Shown here: piece by piece, positions 1 to 11,389 of the stretch | Layout of the letters: each line of letters starts with the position of its first letter | Position numbering within the stretch: the stretch's first letter is position 1 | The notes under the pieces: model-generated | Databases searched by the model: none | What the model was told of the DNA's origin: nothing | Seen by the model: only the letters and a program-made list of their open reading frames with translations | Program-made: the position numbers and the translations under genes | Assembly (NCBI GenBank): GCA_022818135.1 | Contig: JAFMSR010000005.1 | Location: 17,979,716 to 18,043,715 of the forward strand | DNA from: Saxidomus purpurata | Lineage: Eukaryota > Mollusca > Bivalvia > Venerida > Veneridae | DNA: 64,000 nucleotides | Direction: 5' to 3'

Positions 1-1765
1 TGCATAATTTTTTTTTGCCATAATGCCAAACTTATCTCGATTTATCAAAATGATTATTGTAATGCAATTGTATTGTGTGATTATTGTAATGTTGATTTAT
101 CGCTTTTTGTCGCATATTTTCTTCATAGTTGGTATCGGGTATACTAAAGCTTCTGTGTCGCAGTCCACAAGATTTTATCTTACGACAGGCTTGTGAGAAT
201 CTTTTAACTTTCTTGCACTCTTAAAGATACAATATCTATGTTTGAGTGTGATACGCTGGCTTGTAAAGCTTATGCTACACACGATTTGACAACTGTAACC
301 TGGACATCCGAGTGTGATACATTCTAGGTATATTTTCATATTCAGAACAGGTATAATAAGAATTGTTGGTAGTCTGTGAGGAAGTTGTAATAATAGTTTA
401 CATTTATGAAACACTTGTTTTGTTCGTTGAGAAAACCATTTGGAGACTCAATTATACTCTACACTACTCATTGTTGCATCACATACAGACAAGATAAAAG
501 TGTTATGATTCTTGCACTCTGTACTTCTCTTTTGTCCCAATCTATTATCTTTTATTGAAGTTTGAAGTCGATGCTTTCGAAGCAATTATAAGTTTTGATT
601 TGCGAAAGGAATATTAAAAGGAAATGACTAAAATATGAGCCATGCTAGAGTTATGGATCCATCACATTGTACGTAACCTTGTCACTGTGTAATACGTTTG
701 ATTGTTTTAAAAACTTTTGCTTCTAAAGCAGCAACCTGAAAAGGGAAAATATCTCCAAAAAATCATTGCAGAGTCTTTTTTGCGCACTGCAATTTTCCGT
801 GTCACCAAATACAAAATATTCGACTTTGAGTGCATTCTTTTGAATGTTTTATTTGGTTTTGCTCCATGTTAAGTTATTTTGGACGGACAAAGAGACATAC
901 ACTGACGTACTATGCAATTTCTATATGCCCAATGAAATCTGCAAAAGTTTATAGCATCAAACATAACAAATAAACGAATGTTACGCTCTTTAAACAGAAA
1001 TACGACATACAGGATGTTATCTTGTATATCGTAGCTGCGCATTTGAAGTCTATTAAACCCAAAAAGGTCACGGACAATAACTTAATACCTCACACCCAAC
1101 TATTATGTTGCACGTTAAAAACCATCACTTCAATATATGAAAAGCAATGATGAAAATGCAAAAAAAAAAAACAAAAACAACTTAGTATTGGGGGAAATGG
1201 ATTTTAATAGTTTGTTAAATATATCAGTTTTGCCTGATTTACTTCATTAACAAAAAATAGCATTGAGAAGAGTACACCACGGCAGGGGATCTGCCCCGCA
1301 ATCTTAAATAGAAAAATTTTTTTAGATTAAGTTCATGTTTCTAAATTACCGTAAATTGATATTTTTGATAGTCTCATCAACGTATCTTAAAAAGAAGCCA
1401 AAGTGTCACAAATACTTTTGTTATTGTATGATGTCAGACATGGCCGTTTTATAAAGAATCATATTATATACGAGCGACATGGTCTCGGTGTGATTTCCTT
1501 TCAAAACCACCAGGTTTATGATACAAAGTGTCATCTTGCATTAGAATATGGCAAATATGCAGGTTTTAATGGCTTACATTATTTTCATTTTAATAAATAC
1601 GGGTCAAAAATACATGTTTACCGACTGTAGGCTGACTGTGTTCAAGATTACAGGTGTTAAGAACATACGCACCCTTGGATTTGCGTTTATTCTTGTGTTC
1701 AATTCTTTACGAAACGGGCAGTTAAACGAAATATTGGGTTTCACCAGTCTCAAATATAGAGTCGG
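1..1765. other. AT-rich DNA without supported features
   Basis: No gene, RNA or clear repeat structure is supported here. Short open frames of up to 95 codons on both strands are AT-driven and lack splice context or recognisable motifs. A short poly-A run lies near 1160. It could be intron or intergenic DNA. Confidence 0.5.
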
Positions 1766-1805
1766 GTCGGTAAGGGGCTCGAACCCATCACCGCCAATCA
1801 GTGAA
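1765..1805 (-). repeat. tRNA-like B-box remnant (degenerate SINE head)
   Basis: Read on the minus strand, this stretch contains GGGTTCGAGCCCC, a near-perfect RNA polymerase III internal B box (consensus GGTTCGANNCC), inside a small GC-rich island. No convincing A box lies at the expected distance and no cloverleaf can be drawn. The best reading is a decayed tRNA-derived SINE head or tRNA pseudogene. Confidence 0.35.
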
Positions 1806-4310
1806 AGGTTTAGTTATTTCAAGTTAGCAATTTGAAGTTTACCTATCAACCGCGGGAGTGGGTCCTGTGCGTTTTGACTCATTGATACATGTAATTGCAA
1901 ATGATTTTTGCATTGATACTTAGAATGTTCTTAAAACTGTACTTAAAACTGTTCTCAGATGCATTTACGAACTACTAGGTAGTATTGTACCTAATATGAC
2001 AAAATAAGTGACGGATGCCATTGCTGTTAACATGATATTATCTTTCATTCACAATCAAGTAATATTCGTTATGAAATATCAATGACACTTGTCGTTAGAA
2101 ACATCTATTTTTCACATATACTTGCTGTCTATGTCCTAATGCGCATACTGAGTTAATAAAATGTATTGTATTGAATTGAAAAATGACCTACGGTGTGCGG
2201 AAAGATAAAATCTAGTCTTCGACGTCTGTCTTGTCTGTCGGTCTGACCTTCAGTGCCACCATCTAAACTTCGAAAACCGTCTACAGATCATACAAACTGA
2301 TCTGTGTACGACCAAATGAGCCAAGAGTTCGTCATTCAAGAAATATTTACTAATTTTAGCTAATATATATATATATATTAAAGTTTATATCATGCAAACG
2401 GATGATAATAAGAAATGATAAAACATTATGCAAGAAGTACTTTTGTTGCAGATACCGTTGACATTATGTAAAAAGGGGATATTTAATTGCATACTTTCAG
2501 GTAGGTTAGATCTGTCTGGCAATGGATCCTCATGTTTTCTTCACGCAAGAAGTGTTTCATTAGGGTCGTGTTTAGTATTTTCGCATTAACGTAGATGTAG
2601 AAAACATGATAACCGTTTAAATACTATTCTTAATTTGAATGTTAAATGTAGTTTGTGAATGTCTTGGTAATTAATTGCTGAACACTATGTCACAGTGAAA
2701 CCTTTACGCTAAATTATATGTGACATCATGTAAACATTTCCGAACTTTTTGATATACAGGTCAAGAAAACCTGTCACACAAGCGTCTTACGACCAACAAG
2801 GTCAAGGTGAAATAAAAGTTTGTCATTCAATGTGGCGGTAATTCAAAATTTAAGGTTTTATAACACGTTTACTGACATTTCAACGCATACTGTGATAAGA
2901 CTAAACACACTTTACAAAATTCACATGAATTTCGTTATACAGTGTGAAACTGTTATATACAAAGAACACTAAGAAAAAATTATTTACATAGCTTCATCTA
3001 TAACGTACCAAATATAGTATCATATAAAGTTTTGTACCAGTATCCATGGTCACATGCTATGAATTAAGCAGGTAACCAACATTGATGTGTTTCCAAATTG
3101 GCAATTTTTATTGGACATACAATTGTATAAAGAGCCTATTCCCTTGTGTGACAACTTTACAAGTTAAGCTACCCTCTAAGACAAATATTTTACGTGCTAC
3201 TGTTCTCTAATTCAAATTAGATTTGGATTATTATGTATTCGCTAAAAGTACATTCACTCTAGATAATGCAAAGACTGTGTTCAATGTACAAGAAAGATAT
3301 CATCCAAGATCTCTCAACCGTGGAATCTATAATCTGAACGTGAAATGATTCGAACAAACAAGTATATCATTTATTTTGTTCATGTGATATCATTTTTGTA
3401 TTTTTGCGCTTCTTATTGCAAACTAATAAGTTTAATTATTTCGGTTTTTGCTCAGGTTTGAGACTTTATATGTAGTTCACATAAAATATTGTTGTCGTGA
3501 AATTTAATACGAAAACACGACCTTAGGTTTTGTTCAATGCATTTCGATGCAATATGCAAATAAGGCCTCGGGGCTGTCACTTTATGAGAAGTTATGCGAG
3601 TAAATCAAGCAAAAAATGCTTGACATTTCAGGTTGTTTCTAGTTTTGTTGTTAATATGAAAAGTTGTGTGAAAACATTGCAAAAACAAGGAAACTAAGGA
3701 AATGCATCTCTCCTTTGTGGTATAGATACTGTCAAAACCTCTTATAAATTTACATATTTTTGCCTAGTCTTTTTATTACGTGGTGTTTTTTTTTTTTTCA
3801 AAATGATTTTATCTTTGAGCATGCGAGGAAATGCACGAAAAACGTGAAGTACAAATTCTTTTTAACTTTAAATACCTCGCAGATTTTTTTAGGAAATTGG
3901 TAAACCACACAGTCACTTAGAAAAACATTTAACTGCTCAGTACGAAAACCAGTCAGCGAGTGTACTCACGTACAGGCTATGTGTTTTATGCCATGGTTGT
4001 TGAATACTTTTCCATCGAAACAATACTGGACTATAACTTTGTCTGCAAACATATGCTCTTCATAAATACATTTTGTATACATCTGCCGATTTTAAAGATA
4101 AAATTTTAAAGATGTGAAATTTTATCTTGCAAAACATCTATTAGAATACATGAATTATTGGTGCAAGGTCGCCACTTTTAAATCGAGTTACTATTCATTC
4201 ATATTTATGGCATATTTTCATCCGTCGGTGCCTCGCTAGATAACGTATTCTTGCATACCAGATGGGGATATCTGCAGTTTTTACCAGTGCTGGAAAATCT
4301 CATCTTACAG
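1806..4310. other. AT-rich DNA, no supported gene
   Basis: About 2.5 kb with no coding or repeat structure that I can defend. Minor items are a (TA)n run at 2362-2378, a small hairpin near 2283-2303 (7 bp stem CAGATCA/TGATCTG) and a T-run near 3790. Confidence 0.5.
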
Positions 4311-4311
4311 C

Positions 4312-4367
4312 TCCCGCCCCCCCCCCTTCCCCCCACCCCCCCTTCCCCCACCCCCACCCCCACCCCC
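4312..4367. repeat. C-rich low-complexity block, G-quadruplex-prone on minus strand
   Basis: The plus strand carries a run of cytosine tracts, most four to ten bases long, separated by TT or A. This yields more than six minus-strand G-tracts of at least four guanines with one- or two-base spacers. That exceeds the usual G-quadruplex sequence requirement, and the C strand could form an i-motif. It stands out sharply from the AT-rich surroundings. It could also be simply an expanded low-complexity tract. Confidence 0.85.
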
Positions 4368-4584
4368 GTGTAAGACGACGTACGTGAATTACTTATGACG
4401 TAACGTTATAAACAATGTGATGTCACTTTCTCAAACATAGCATCTAAAGAACGTTTGTTTATATATTAAAATGCATCATTTCGATAAGTTTGTTTTTAAA
4501 GATCTATTTCAAAGTGCAAGACGGTATGCAAGAAAAAGTTTCTTCCATGAGATACTTGGCTCAGATCGAAATATCCGTCACTTC

Positions 4585-4640
4585 GGGTAACTGTTTCGCG
4601 GGAACTCGGCAGAGCCTCGTTCCCGCCAAAACAGTTACCC
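4585..4640. repeat. Foldback hairpin
   Basis: GGGTAACTGTTT followed by a GCGGGAAC segment is mirrored as GTTCCCGCCAAAACAGTTACCC. This gives an arm of about 23 bp with a one- or two-base indel and a loop of under 10 bases. It looks like a small foldback element or the paired ends of a deleted MITE. No target-site duplication was identified. Confidence 0.65.
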
Positions 4641-4799
4641 TCAATGAAACTAATAATAATTAACAAATACAACTTTATGTTTCGAAGGCAACGTACTAAG
4701 AGTGCAAAAACATTATACAACTTCTTATTACTCACAACTAAAGTAAGCTCTACTGAAAGTAATCAATACTCTGCCACAAGTGGGGATGAAGTCTTAATG

Positions 4800-5232
4800 A
4801 TTTTTTGAATATATTTGATTTAGAAAAAATAAGATTGCTTATTGAAAAAACCTTGGCAGAGTTATGTACTCTTGTCTGTTGATGAAAGTCGTGATGGTAA
4901 ACAAGTATGGTGAGTTTCAAAGCAATACCACTAATGGTTTTGAAATAAAGTGAGGTGGTACGAAAAACTTAACCAAGCTCAATACACTTTCTAAGTCAAA
5001 AAAGGGCCATAATTCTGTCAAAAACCTTGACAGAGTTATGTACTCTTGTCTGTAGATGGAGGTTATGATGGTAAACAAGTATGGTAAGTTTCAAAGCCAT
5101 ACCTCTAATAGTTTTTATATAAAGTGGGGTGGTACGAAAAACTTAACCAAGGTGGGTGTGACACCAACACGGACACCGACGCCGGGGCGAGTAGGATAGC
5201 TCCCCTTTTCTTCGAAAAGTCGAGCTAAAAAA
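4800..5232 (+). mobile_element. Non-autonomous element with two ~174 bp tandem monomers and a 3' hairpin
   Basis: Two related monomers start near 4851 and 5025. Both contain CAGAGTTATGTACTCTTGTC, a following GATGGTAAACAAGTATGG, and GGTACGAAAAACTTAACCAA. The 3' part is GC-richer and ends in a perfect hairpin (CTTTTC-TTC-GAAAAG, 5205-5219) followed by TCGAGCTAAAA. Tandem cores with a terminal hairpin and no coding capacity fit the non-autonomous elements common in bivalve genomes, such as pearl-like or Helentron-derived ones. That class assignment is inference. The 5' boundary is approximate. Confidence 0.6.
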
Positions 5233-5380
5233 CGAGAGAAGGTGTGGCGGCAAATATTTTACTACAGTGTTATTTCGGCAATCTGTAATAACAATTTATT
5301 AAAGATAATCATAATTTGTTAGTTCAATGCGGCGATAAAACGAATGCGTTAGTCGAACATAGCAAGTAATAATGGGTATT

Positions 5381-5500
5381 CTTGAATTTCTTTGGGGCCA
5401 TGCCTCAACCATCACCAGTTTCCAAAATATGTACGTGTCAGTTTTGTTTGTTGGCCCGCTGTGATACGTAGTATCACACTTTTTCTTGTGTATTGCTCTC
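5381..5500 (+). repeat. Dispersed repeat A, copy 1 (partner at 10281)
   Basis: About 115 bp matches 10281-10405 in the same orientation. Shared blocks include TTTGGGGCCATGCCTCAA, ATCACCA, TTTGTTTGTTGGCCCGCTG and TTTTTCTTGT. Near the right end is the hairpin GTGATAC-GTA-GTATCAC. There is no coding capacity. Two copies in one window indicate an interspersed repeat of unknown class. Confidence 0.75.
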
Positions 5501-5825
5501 ATGCTGTGTGAAGCTGACCACTGACCACATAGCAAGTAATTGATAAGAATAATATTGCCCTGTACCTTACCATCTAGATTCATCGATCGGTAGTGATGAG
5601 AGTTCTGTCGATAAAGGACATAGTGATTAGAAAATTAATGAGAAACGCCTACATCTGCACAAACTACATGAAATAAAGCCTTTCTTCATTTTCCTGAAAC
5701 TTTAATAAATGCTAATGTTATTTGCGGAAGAGAATTAATATCCTTCACATGTTATTTAAATGCAAAAATCTTAGAAATTTTCATTTCTTCACACTAGCAC
5801 ATTATAGTTACTTTCTTTGTCGTGG

Positions 5826-6028
5826 TTAAACGCCCGTTTCAACTGTAATTCTGTCTTTTTCACAAGTTGGCAGTTTACCAAAGCATCGTTCCTAGGAAGG
5901 ACAGCCTTAGTACCAGAACCCTAACCTCCGTAACTAACCATAAAACATGGTCGTTAGTAGTTATCGAACCAATGACCCTCTATAAATGAGAGGTTACTGT
6001 GATTTCCATTACTCAACCACGGAGGCGG
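5826..6028 (-). mobile_element. tRNA-derived SINE, family B, minus strand
   Basis: On the minus strand the element begins CCGCCTCCGTGG, continues with an A-box-like TGGTTGAGTAATGG, and has a B box GGTTCGATAAC near 5961-5971. This is a tRNA-like head of about 70 nt. The body that follows matches two other places in this window, 18785-18870 and 38070-38175. Shared motifs are GGAGG.TAGGGTTC, TTCCTAGGAACG and GGCGTTTAA. Target-site duplications were not resolved. Such elements use RNA polymerase III transcription and borrow LINE machinery. Confidence 0.7.
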
Positions 6029-6729
6029 TTCATTTACATATATTATATGTATACATTCACTTCATTTGCTAAAAAAAACTCATTTAAAAGAGTATAATAT
6101 TTGAAACAGCCATTTCTCCAAAATCTTCACATAATGATCAGACATGTCTAAATAATCTCGGTAGAGGTCGACTAGGCAATGCACGGGCTTGAATTCCTGG
6201 GCCTTTTTCAAGAAAAAAGCCAAGCCAAAAACAAACTACTTCACAATAGCAGATATAACTACCAACTGAACCTTGAGCCACGAAACCAAGTCTTTTTAAA
6301 AGATCTTCACTACAGCGCGCAAATGAAACCAACCACCAAGATCAAATCTTCCTTCACTACATTTAAACACAACTACAAAAACTGCTTGACGAACAGACCA
6401 AGCTTAAACTTTATCGACTTTTATCTTTATAAGCATTTTCACAAATTTCTTACTTTACATTTCTTTACTTCCTTAATTAAAATCTAAAATTAAGAGTGTG
6501 TCTACATAATTATCTTTCACATGTTTTTAATTATTTTTATTCCACTTATAGTTTTATTCTTATTTTCTTTTTTTTTTCGATGGCCACATTTAAAAAAATA
6601 TAATTGTACATAACTTAAGTAATACCTTAAAATAAAGAAAATAATTATAAAAAAAAAAATTTTATTACTTGCTACATATCTAAGCTCTAGCCCTTGAGGT
6701 TTCATCTAAGAAGAATTTTTTAAGTTTTT

Positions 6730-6953
6730 CCTTTCGGTTGCCATGGCAACCAGAGTTCTGGATTGAATATATTTCTTTTAACAATTCTAAAAGGGGATAA
6801 TCCAAGGAACATCCCTGTCACTTTTGATTAAAATTGGTCAAATTGTTTATGTGGAGATGTCGTTTGAAGCAAAATGTTGACGGACGGACGACGGACAATA
6901 GACGTTGAGAAAAACTCACCCTGGTACTTTGTGCAAGGTGAGCTTAAGAGAAT
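6730..6953 (+). mobile_element. 3' part of a GGTGAGC-terminated element
   Basis: GACGGACGGACGACGGAC is followed by a terminal hairpin with arms CTCACC and GGTGAG at 6916-6950. This is the same terminal arrangement as at 8.9 kb (reversed) and near 45.1 kb. Upstream, TGCCATGGCAACCAG and TAATCCAAGGAACATCCCTGTCA look like the body of the same kind of element. No tandem core is retained. Confidence 0.55.
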
Positions 6954-6955
6954 CA

Positions 6956-8890
6956 CATTCAAGATATTTTCGGGGCTTATTTAGAATTGAAATGACCTAG
7001 ATAGTTTCTTTCGTATGCTAAAGCATGTCGTATTCTTGGATAAATGATTACCGAATTATGAATTGTTACACGTGGTTGTAAACAAGTTGCTGATCTAATT
7101 AAACGAAGAAATGATAAACGTAAAATATATGTTTATTGAACAACGTTGATTTAAACAAATCCATAAATTGGAAGGAGCAGTATAGCCAAATGGTTAAGTC
7201 ATAATTACATTCTCTTCTCTGATGTTTGTCACTGAGGTAATAAATGTATGATCATTTCATGTAAAACCGACCGATCCAAGGCGTATGGGCCCCGAAGAAA
7301 AGATTGTATATGGGTTTCATGAAAATTATTTTAAACTTATAATCAAAATAAGATATCGTGTCGCAATTATGTATTCTAGAATTGGGATTCCGCTGCCAAC
7401 TTTGAATGCATCGTTTGTTCTAACATTAGGTTTCATATAGTGTACGTAAAGTCAGGAGAAAACAAAAACTGGTTATGTTAACTTCCGTTAAGAAGTAAAG
7501 CGGTATCCGCTTGTAATTTATTAAATAATTTAAAATGAATGATTTTCAGTCATTCTGCTGTCGGCTAGTGAACTTTACCTAACAAAAAATCAGTTTTTCA
7601 AAGTAAGAGGATTTTTTTATCACATGGACTTTTTCTTTTGATGATAAATACATAAGTGTTCCCGTTTTTATGTACCATACACTTGCAAAAACATCAAAGT
7701 TATATCAGAAATTTTGATTTCCTCACATTATTCACACTAGTATTTTTGCATCGTTTTTGCACAGAAAAAAACAACAACGAATACTTCTATACAACACTTT
7801 TTATATTGTTACATAAAACGTTTGTCATCTTAAAGCTGGTATGAATCGCTCGATACAATGTGTTATAAAACAAAAATCTTAACTTTTTCTGTCATTCTAT
7901 GTATCAATGATTAATGCACTGTAGCAACAGACGTTACATTTTCAGTCAAAATGCATCAATCATAAGGCTAGTTAAAGCACCTTTTTGGTCATTTGCGACA
8001 CCTCAATTATCATTTGTTTTGCTAATAAATGACAGTAAAATTGTTTTTTTGGAATGTCTACATTTAATAGATTGATTAAAAGGGGAAATGATAAGAAAAA
8101 GGATAAACAGATACAACATGGGTGAGTCATCTTTATGCACAGAATTATTTATATTTAGATTCAATGAGATAATGAAAAAAAGCATATTCATCCCATTTCA
8201 GAAAAGGTCATTTTTTTGCATAAGATAAGAAAGAAAAATGCTTTATTTACATCGCAGGGAATGATAAAACATTCTAAGTGACATGTGTGATTTATTAAAG
8301 ACATTTTTTTCAATCAATTAAATTTAAACTTGACAAAATTACAACCTTTTATCCCAGGGTCTTTAGATTTTTATCAATGGACAGGTACAAAAACTTGTGT
8401 ATTTCATAAAAAAAATGAATTACCAAACGGAAGTTTATCAGAGTTGCCAATCTCTTCAAAATCAATTTTTCAAAAAATAACAAGGCGTTAAGAATTGAAC
8501 GGATATCTGTTGGTATCTTATTTAACCTATTAGTGCTTTAATTATGACATTCAATTTAACAGGCTTTTGTGAATTTTGTGTTCGTCTTATTCATTATGTG
8601 ATGAAAGACCTTTTAGTGTGTTCAGAACAGAGATTAAAAATATTACTTTTATGGACACTCTGGCACATAATTATAAGCCTATAGTGTACTTTTCAAGAGA
8701 TAGATTATACAAAACAGATGCAAGTTCACATACGCAGTAAAAATTACGAAATTACTTATTTAAATTAAAAGGTCTAACCATTAGCCTGTCCCAACTTTTT
8801 ACAAGAATGTGTATTCCTGCAACATGTCCTTCGGATGTTTACAAAATGTATATTAAGAAGTATGTGTAATTAAAGATCAAATCATGAAAT
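6956..8890. other. AT-rich DNA, no supported gene
   Basis: Nothing coding is supported. A weak A-box-like TAGCCAAATGGTTAAG occurs near 7191, but no B box follows, so no tRNA or SINE is called. Open frames here are at most 62 codons and low-complexity. Confidence 0.5.
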
Positions 8891-8894
8891 CCTT

Positions 8895-9515
8895 TTTTGG
8901 CCCATCCCAGCGAGAGCTATTGTGATCGCTTGATGTCCGTCATCTATCTGTCTGACTGTCGTTTGTTCACACTCAACCTTGTGTATGCAATTAAGGCTAA
9001 ATGTTTTGCTGGGTCTTCAAGAAACCTTGCCAAAATAAGTGTCTTGATAAAATCAAGTTCGAGTTTGAATATGGTTCACCTTGGGACAAAATCTATGTCA
9101 TTTGGTCAAATAATAGGAAAACGTTGTGTATGCAATAGAGGCTTCATGTTTCATTTGATCATGTTGAAACTTTCTAAAAATGAGTTAATGAATTTAAATT
9201 CGAGTTTGAATATGGGTCACCAGGTCAAATACTAGAAAATCCTTGTGTATGCAATTGAGAATGCATTTTTCATTGGATCTTCGTGAAACTTTGCCAAATG
9301 ATTATTTTGATAAAATCTATAGGCATAATTTGAATATGGGCCATATCGGGTCTAAAACTAGGTCCCTAGGTCAAATGCTAGAAAAGAGGCTGCATTTTTG
9401 TGGCCTTTGTGAAACTTTGTCAGAATGATTGTCTTGTTGAAAAATATATGGAACGCCATGACCGTCTTATTATGACTTATTTGCTTATATGCGGTAGATA
9501 TTTCATTTTATTGCG
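8895..9515 (-). mobile_element. Tandem-core element of the 145 bp monomer family, reverse orientation
   Basis: Monomers begin at 8977, 9121, 9241 and about 9386 with variants of CCTTGTGTATGCAATT, giving spacings of about 144, 120 and 145 bp. Each carries TTTGAATATGGGNCA and a TAGGTCAAATNCTAGAAAA block. Read in reverse complement, these match the seven-copy array at 44.1-45.1 kb (GACCCATATTCAAA, GACCTAGTTTTTGACC). The left edge, GCGAGAGCTATTGTGATCGC followed by ATGTCCGTC, resembles the GGTGAGC/GTCCGTC terminus seen elsewhere. An open frame of 112 codons inside it is a by-product. Confidence 0.7.
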
Positions 9516-9928
9516 GGCCGCAGCGGCGGCCCGCTATATTTAATACGTGGTGAGTAAAAGATGCATGGAGACTTAAGCACTATATCGAACATATGCGTCT
9601 CTCTTCATTATAAAATTGAGGTACTTCTGAGATGAAAACTGTAGACACAGTCAATTTTTTTGGAAAAGCAAGAGTTGTCGTTTGTAATTGAGCTGTCGTT
9701 CGTTTCATAGAGGGCACAATCTAATATACGCTGGTAAAAAAAGAAAAAAGCGCTTTTCACGTTTCAGTCGCAATCTACACCTAGAAAAATGGATATATGA
9801 TTGCTTTTTTCACTAACACAACCTTTGACATTATAGAAACGAAACGAGTCGACTGAATATTCTTTTATGGCCTTTTTAGACATATATGGTATTGCTTTAG
9901 CTAATTTTTTCCAATGGTAAATTAGTCT
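9516..9928. other. Unassigned spacer
   Basis: No gene is supported. The only notable feature is a short GC-rich palindromic spot, GCGGGCCGCAGCGGCGGCCCGC, at 9515-9536 at the edge of the preceding element. Confidence 0.45.
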
Positions 9929-10020
9929 GCCTCCGTGGTGTAATGGATAAAGCCGATGGCTGAAACACTTTTGTGTACGTGTACTTTTAGAAACCACGAG
10001 TTCGAATCCCATCAACACCC
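9929..10020 (+). tRNA. tRNA-like sequence, probably pseudogene or SINE head
   Basis: GCCTCCGTGGTGTAATGGATAAAGC carries a good A-box/D-arm, and ACGAGTTCGAATCCCATC carries a near-perfect B box. A T-run right after 10021 could terminate polymerase III. The distance between boxes is longer than in a standard tRNA, and the first seven bases do not pair with the 3' end, so a functional tRNA is unlikely. Its first ten bases match the head of the SINE at 5826-6028, which favours a SINE-type head. Confidence 0.55.
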
Positions 10021-10280
10021 ATTTTTTTTAAAACTTTTTTCTGCTGTTTTAATAAGCATTTTTAATTTTTTAAGAATATTTACGGCAAATAATCATAAAA
10101 ATCTTCATTAATGTCAAATTAATAAGGATAATGGTAATGAACAATTGAGACATACCAGGAACGGTCCATAGAGCATTCCTGGACATACTGTATAAATATT
10201 ATTTGATAACAGTAAAGTTTCGATACTAAGTCAGTAGATGTAATGACGTGTCAGGTTTTGCTTGTTCAACCAGAATTGGT

Positions 10281-10405
10281 TCCCTCGAGTTCTTTTGGGG
10301 CCATGCCTCAATATCAATTATCACCAATTTTCAAAATATTTACATGGGATTTTTGTTTGTTGGCCCGCTGTGATACTTTGTATCACAGTTTTTCTTGTTA
10401 TATAC
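10281..10405 (+). repeat. Dispersed repeat A, copy 2
   Basis: Second copy of the repeat at 5381-5500, at roughly 80-85% similarity by eye, with a small insertion (TATCAATT). It retains the terminal hairpin CTGTGATAC-TTT-GTATCACAG, which has a perfect 9 bp stem. The hairpin loop differs between copies but the stem is kept. Confidence 0.75.
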
Positions 10406-10744
10406 TAATGCTTATCTGAATTTTCTTTAATATTTGTGCAGTAAAATACATCATCCCGTATCAAATTTTCCGTATCAGATGGATTTAGCCGTATCTTATC
10501 TGTCCACTGTGTAAGTTGTACACAAATGCATATTAATATCATATTCCTACGCTAAAAGTTGAAAAATAGATCCACATTGATGCAATAAAATAAGTGTAGT
10601 TTCATTGTCGTCACACTTTTTTAATGTCACATTTGAAGACAAATGAATACAACGTCTTTTTCGCATTAAATAAACCAGAAAGATGATTTACATTTTGCAT
10701 TTACTTTTTATTAATGTTGTTTGTTTATACACGGAAGAAGGAAG

Positions 10745-10761
10745 TGACGTCATCGACGTCA
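10745..10761. promoter_or_regulatory. Paired CRE-like palindromes
   Basis: TGACGTCA, the full CREB/ATF consensus palindrome, is followed two bases later by GACGTCA, so two GACGTC cores lie 9 bp apart. No neighbouring gene is supported, so this is only a candidate binding site and may belong to a repeat. CRE-like palindromes recur at 12208. Confidence 0.35.
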
Positions 10762-10877
10762 TATGAAACGTGACACGAAATAGCGCGTTATGTTGATTTT
10801 TGCCATTAATGACACAAATTAACGTTTATATCAAAGTTAACATATGATATTCGGTAAAAGGTATATAATAAAAGGTA

Positions 10878-10990
10878 TATTAAAACAGTCGGTTGTTCTG
10901 CGTGTGTATCTTTCTCGTTAGCTGCATAGATCAAGATCACACAGCCAACTCAAAAGATACAACGCCGCAGATCAACCGACTGTTATAATA
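10878..10990. repeat. Foldback element (113 bp)
   Basis: The left arm starts TATTAAAACAGTCGGTTGTT. The right arm at 10952-10990 is its inverse, ending CAACCGACTGTTATAATA. Arms are about 36-38 bp with a few mismatches and a loop of about 40 bases. There is no coding capacity. It is the first in a cluster of palindromes extending to 12.69 kb. Confidence 0.75.
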
Positions 10991-11090
10991 TTCCATATGT
11001 ATGCAGTTGATCTTTTATTATGTGCAGTAGCTAGGTGTTTTTATTCTAACACTATTGAAAATTTCTCCTATATAGGCAAAGAAGGATTTG

Positions 11091-11121
11091 AGCGTGATAT
11101 ACCTACCAAGTATATCACGCT
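11091..11121. repeat. Perfect 12 bp stem hairpin
   Basis: AGCGTGATATAC, loop CTACCAA, GTATATCACGCT: a perfect 12 bp stem with a 7 base loop. The GTGATATACC...TATATCAC core recurs in both arms of the foldback at 12515-12685, so the two are probably related. Confidence 0.8.
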
Positions 11122-11248
11122 AGGCGTCCGGAACTATTTTTGACTGCTGAAATTCCCTCCCGTGTAATTTTCACACATCATCTACGAGTGTCCATGCGCT
11201 AATACGCTTGGATTGGTATTGTTGTGAATGAATTCACGTGATGTATAG

Positions 11249-11386
11249 AGAATATTAGGCTACTGTCTTTTGATAACATGTGATATCAGGTGAGGTAGAT
11301 GCTGTCGGAAAAGGCGAGGCTCTTTTCCAACCGTATCTGCCGAACCTGATATCACATGTTGTCAAAAGGCAGTTGACTAATATTCT
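11249..11386. repeat. Foldback element (138 bp)
   Basis: The left arm contains AGAATATTAG and AACATGTGATATCAGGT. The right arm contains ACCTGATATCACATGTT and CTAATATTCT. The arms are about 65 bp and meet at a very short central loop (GGAAAAG-GCGAGGCT-CTTTTCC), so almost the whole element is a hairpin. Weak similarity extends outwards to about 11241 and 11396. It is a palindromic MITE or foldback element without coding capacity. Confidence 0.8.
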
Positions 11387-11389
11387 ATT

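Noticed and set aside
7188..7240. Possible tRNA (A-box-like TAGCCAAATGGTTAAG)
   Set aside because: No B box at the right distance and no cloverleaf.
8897..9235. 112-codon frame
   Set aside because: It lies wholly inside a decayed tandem-core element.
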